Origin: Pseudomonas caspiana
Lineage (GTDB): Bacteria > Pseudomonadota > Gammaproteobacteria > Pseudomonadales > Pseudomonadaceae
Direction of reading: 5' to 3'
Length of the DNA: 64,000 nt
Assembly (NCBI RefSeq): GCF_002158995.1
Contig: NZ_LOHF01000020.1
Span: 54,924 to 118,923 of the forward strand
The notes beneath the pieces were generated by a model that worked only from the letters and a program-made list of their open reading frames with translations, was not told where the DNA came from and made no database searches. The position numbers were made by a program, and so were the translations under genes. Position 1 is the stretch's first letter, and every line of letters begins with the position of its first letter. Below are positions 61,560 through 64,000 of this stretch, one piece after another.

Positions 61560-61877
61560 GTTTTTGACTCGAAGAGATCCGTTTCTGGTAATTGGAAAAA
61601 ATCTTCCCTGAACCCTCTGCGGGTTTTCGGCAACCTGGTTACAGGCCGACCAAAGCAGCACAATGCAAGGGCGAAAAGTTGCGAGAGGTTATCACCGCCA
61701 TCTCCTCATGACCCAGCGCTGTTGCTGTTTTGCGTGTACGAATGCTCCTTTTCTACCGCTGTTGGGCAGCGTTCTCGCTGTTTGGTTGCAAACTGCCTGC
61801 ATTCAGGTGCGGGGTAGCAATAGTCTTGCTCAAGACGTTAGGCTGGGACCCGGTTTGAAATAACAGGATCCGAGACG
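61560..61877. other. Divergent gap without recognised feature
   Basis: 318 bp between the DUF945 gene and the HAD hydrolase. It should hold both promoters. I see no repeat, RNA gene or convincing small protein; a 66-codon frame at 61663-61863 has no ribosome site and no recognisable content. Confidence 0.5.
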
Positions 61878-62570
61878 ATGACTGAGCAGCAAAGTGAGCG
61901 AGGCCCAATCAAGGCCGTGATTTTCGACATGGACGGCTTGTTGCTGGACACCGAGGGGGTCTACACCGAAGTCACCCATTTGATTGCCAGCCGGTACGGC
62001 CGCACATTTGACTGGGCCGTCAAACAGCACACCATCGGCCGCGGCGCGCAGGACTTCGCCAGTTACGTGATCCAGGCGCTGGAGCTGCCGCTCTCAGTGG
62101 ACGAGTTCCTCGAAATCCGCGCCCCGATGCTGGACGAGCGTTTCCCTAAAGCACCCGCAATGCATGGCGCTGAAGCCTTGGTGCGGCATCTGGCGGAAAA
62201 CAATATTCCCATCGCGGTCGGCACCAGTTCCTCGATTCATTATTTCCACGCCAAGACCGAGATGCACCGCAGCTGGTTCGAACTGTTCGAAACCGTGGTG
62301 ACTGCAGATGATCCGGAAGTCGGTGCAGCCAAACCTGCGCCGGATATTTTCCTGGTCGCCGCTAGCCGTCTGGGTGTTGCGCCGGCCGACTGCCTGGTGT
62401 TCGAAGACTCGCCCTTCGGCGTTACGGCTGCCAAGGCTGCTGGCATGTACGCCGTGGCCGTGCCCGACTCACACATGCCGCTGGAGCAGTACGAGCACGC
62501 GGATCTGATTCTGAAATCGCTGGCTGACTTCCCGCTGCAAAACTGGGGCTTGCCGGGAATGAAAGGCTAG
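61878..62570 (+). CDS. HAD-family phosphatase (beta-phosphoglucomutase / pseudouridine-5'-phosphatase-like)
   Basis: A 230-residue HAD hydrolase, subfamily IA with helical cap: nucleophile motif I VIFDMDGLLLDTE (Asp17 region), motif II VGTSSS near 116, motif III Lys in AAKPAPDIF near 150, and motif IV VFEDSPFGVTAAKAAG near 175. The sequence resembles HDHD1/GS1-type pseudouridine-5'-phosphatases and E. coli YniC; substrate uncertain. Confidence 0.88.
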   Translation: MTEQQSERGPIKAVIFDMDGLLLDTEGVYTEVTHLIASRYGRTFDWAVKQHTIGRGAQDFASYVIQALELPLSVDEFLEIRAPMLDERFPKAPAMHGAEALVRHLAENNIPIAVGTSSSIHYFHAKTEMHRSWFELFETVVTADDPEVGAAKPAPDIFLVAASRLGVAPADCLVFEDSPFGVTAAKAAGMYAVAVPDSHMPLEQYEHADLILKSLADFPLQNWGLPGMKG

Positions 62571-62584
62571 CGCTCACGTCAATC

Positions 62585-62607
62585 TGTAGGCGCCGGGCTT
62601 GCTCACG
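62585..62607. repeat. Degenerate single REP element (family C)
   Basis: Ctgtaggcgccgggcttgct followed by cacg resembles the left half of family C elements. No inverted partner follows. Confidence 0.5.
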
Positions 62608-62790
62608 CAGAACGATTACGCGGTGTTAGTGATCGGTTGAATCGGGGCACCTGATTCGCAGCAAGCACGGCACGCAGAACTCACGCTCGGCAGACAAAAA
62701 CAGCATTCCGACTGACAAAGTGGCGAGTGGGTTGATCAGTACCTGCGCGCCCACGCTTTCAAAAATTGCCACCTCTGACTGAACGCGGAT

Positions 62791-62808
62791 AGAATTGCGA
62801 TCAATTCT
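62791..62808. promoter_or_regulatory. Inverted repeat upstream of the FecI-type sigma gene
   Basis: AGAATTG-CGAT-CAATTCT, 7-bp perfect arms, 45 bp before the chosen start. By position a Fur box is expected; the match to a Fur consensus is weak. Confidence 0.4.
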
Positions 62809-62853
62809 TAATTACATCTGGCATGGATGCCGGACGCGCTCCAGTGGTTATCT

Positions 62854-63357
62854 ATGTCGTCCGCTGATCAATCACTCAATCTGGAAATCCACAACCTTTA
62901 CTGTGACCATCACGGCTGGTTGCAGGGTTGGCTCGTCCGCAAGCTGGGCAACGCCAGCGACGCGGCCGATCTGGCACACGATACTTTTTTACGTCTGCTC
63001 ACACGGCAGGCTCGTTGTATCGGCAGTGAACCACGGGCCCTGCTGACACATATAGCCAAGGGTCTGGTGATTGATCGCTGGCGGCGTCAGGACGTCGAGC
63101 GTGCCTATCTCGAAACGATCGCTCACTTGCCCGAGCCGGAAGTGCCCTCGCCTGAAACCCGACTGCTGATTCTCGAGGCGTTGTACCGAATCGAGGCCAT
63201 GCTCAGAGAGCTGCCGGAAAAACCCCGCCAGGCATTTCTCATGTCCCAGCTGGACGGGCTCACCTACGCGCAAATTGCCCAAGAGCTGGGCGTGTCGCTG
63301 ATCAGCGTCAAACGCTACATGCGTGAAGCATTTCTCGCCTGCCTGAGTGTGGCCTGA
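62854..63357 (+). CDS. FecI-type ECF sigma factor
   Basis: A 167-residue ECF sigma factor of the iron-starvation class: sigma-2 region with LGNASDAADLAHDTFLRLL (near 34-52) and sigma-4 region with PRQAFLMSQLDGLTYAQIAQ then LGVSLISVKRYMREA. Start at 62854 (MSSADQS) follows the family; an in-frame ATG at 62827 gives nine more residues. Neither has a strong ribosome site. It overlaps the fecR-like gene by one base. With FecR it should drive a TonB-dependent siderophore receptor beyond the window. Confidence 0.9.
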   Translation: MSSADQSLNLEIHNLYCDHHGWLQGWLVRKLGNASDAADLAHDTFLRLLTRQARCIGSEPRALLTHIAKGLVIDRWRRQDVERAYLETIAHLPEPEVPSPETRLLILEALYRIEAMLRELPEKPRQAFLMSQLDGLTYAQIAQELGVSLISVKRYMREAFLACLSVA

Positions 63358-64000
63358 TGAACCAGCCCATTGATCCGCAGATTCTTGGCGAGGCCGCGGA
63401 CTGGCTGGTACAGCTGCACTCAGGAGCGGCGACCGATGAGGACCATCGAGCCATACAGAGCTGGCGCAGCCGCAGTATCCAGCATGCTCAGGCATGGCAG
63501 CGAGCTGAATCCATACTTGGCGATTTTCGTTCAGTGCCAGGTTCGATTGCTACGCAGACGCTGCAGCAGATCGGCCGCAACAAAGGTATCGGTCGCCGTC
63601 AGGCATTGACCCGTCTGGGCTTGTTGCTGCTCGCCGGGCCCACTGCGTGGCTGGCCTATCAGCGCTTGCCATGGCAGCAATGGACAGCCGATCAACACAC
63701 CGCTATCGGCGAGCAGCGCAAGCTGACATTGCCTGATGGGACTCACGTGGTCATCAACACTGCCAGTTCGGTAAACATTGCCTTCGGTGAGGGCGAGCGC
63801 CGCATTGAGCTGATCAAGGGTGAGGTGCTGATCACCACAGCAAAGGACCCATCTGCCCGTTATCGGCCATTTATCGTCAGGACACCGCACGGCAACGCGC
63901 GAGCTCTTGGAACGAAATTCAGCGTAAGGCTGGATGAACAATTTAGCCGCGTTGCAGTGCTGGAAGGTGCAGTCGAAATGCAGCCCATCCACTCGGTAAA
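63357..64000 (+). CDS. FecR-type anti-sigma factor / sigma regulator, 3' end beyond the window
   Basis: An open frame of 214 complete codons running off the window end. Its start overlaps the sigma factor stop (TGATG). It begins MNQPIDPQILGEAADWLVQL, the DUF4880 cytosolic sigma-binding domain (about 8-50), followed by a membrane helix (about 86-100, LGLLLLAGPTAWLAY) and the FecR domain (RKLTLPDGTHVVINTASS, then GTKFSVR). It relays a signal from an outer-membrane receptor to the sigma factor. Confidence 0.92.
   Translation, partial: MNQPIDPQILGEAADWLVQLHSGAATDEDHRAIQSWRSRSIQHAQAWQRAESILGDFRSVPGSIATQTLQQIGRNKGIGRRQALTRLGLLLLAGPTAWLAYQRLPWQQWTADQHTAIGEQRKLTLPDGTHVVINTASSVNIAFGEGERRIELIKGEVLITTAKDPSARYRPFIVRTPHGNARALGTKFSVRLDEQFSRVAVLEGAVEMQPIHSV

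Noticed and set aside
61663..61863. 66-codon frame between the DUF945 and HAD genes
   Set aside because: No ribosome site and an odd Cys-rich composition; not supported as a gene.

Overview
The window is chromosomal DNA from a fluorescent-type Pseudomonas of the P. fluorescens / P. syringae side of the genus. Three things point there: gene order, which largely follows the P. aeruginosa PA5196-PA5251 neighbourhood (hslR, rimK, amgS-amgR, tex, gshA, argA, argE, then trxA, rho, ubiD, glpT, zapA, pepP, ubiH, gcvT-gcvH, ppx, ppk, hemB, elbB); the protein sequences themselves; and many genus-typical paired REP elements (REPINs). There is no prophage, integron, transposase, CRISPR array or tRNA that I can see. 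This is core genome, dense, mostly housekeeping, with short accessory stretches.

Layout. 0-3 kb: hslR (ribosome rescue) and the rimABK operon, which couples a cyclic-di-GMP phosphodiesterase to glutamylation of ribosomal protein S6. 3-5.3 kb: the AmgR-AmgS (OmpR-EnvZ) envelope-stress pair, with a terminator-like hairpin between the two genes. 5.5-14.5 kb: tex and a thioesterase, gshA (glutathione), argA and argE (arginine), and a CYTH-domain triphosphatase. 14.5-18.4 kb: a complete polar amino-acid ABC importer divergent from a FadR-type regulator, with two matching palindromes in the shared promoter region. 18.6-23.3 kb: trxA, rho, ubiD and a ferredoxin-reductase-like protein. 23.3-28.8 kb: a small predicted outer-membrane protein, chaC, glpT, a quinone oxidoreductase, a FliL-like secreted protein, an EVE-domain protein and a 50-residue membrane microprotein. 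28.9-35 kb: fau, 6S RNA, zapA and a ZapB-like gene, divergent from UPF0149, pepP, ubiH and ubiI. 35-41.5 kb: an iron(III) importer lacking its ATPase, gcvT-gcvH, a DUF2388 protein and the nfeD-qmcA membrane pair. 41.8-51.5 kb: an orphan GspE-type ATPase, an ACT-like protein divergent from an Lrp regulator, ppx and ppk (convergent, overlapping), hemB, a DedA protein and elbB. 51.7-56.1 kb: a codB, PucR-type regulator and codA cytosine operon, then yaiI. 56.2-64 kb: a cytochrome c-FTR1 fusion, a GGA-rich Rsm-type small RNA, an MscS-family channel, a DUF945 protein, a HAD phosphatase, and a FecI-type sigma factor with the start of its FecR partner cut off at the window end.

The items that go most beyond routine annotation are the Rsm-type sRNA at about 58377-58491 (four hairpins that each display GGA, then a strong terminator), the paired FadR-type operators at 17536-17550 and 17661-17675, the intercistronic terminator-like hairpin between ompR and envZ, a hairpin plus T-run in the rho leader, the 12-bp inverted repeat upstream of codB, and the coexistence of five sequence families of paired REP elements. 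I did not find a convincing wholly new multigene system; the context is conserved housekeeping.
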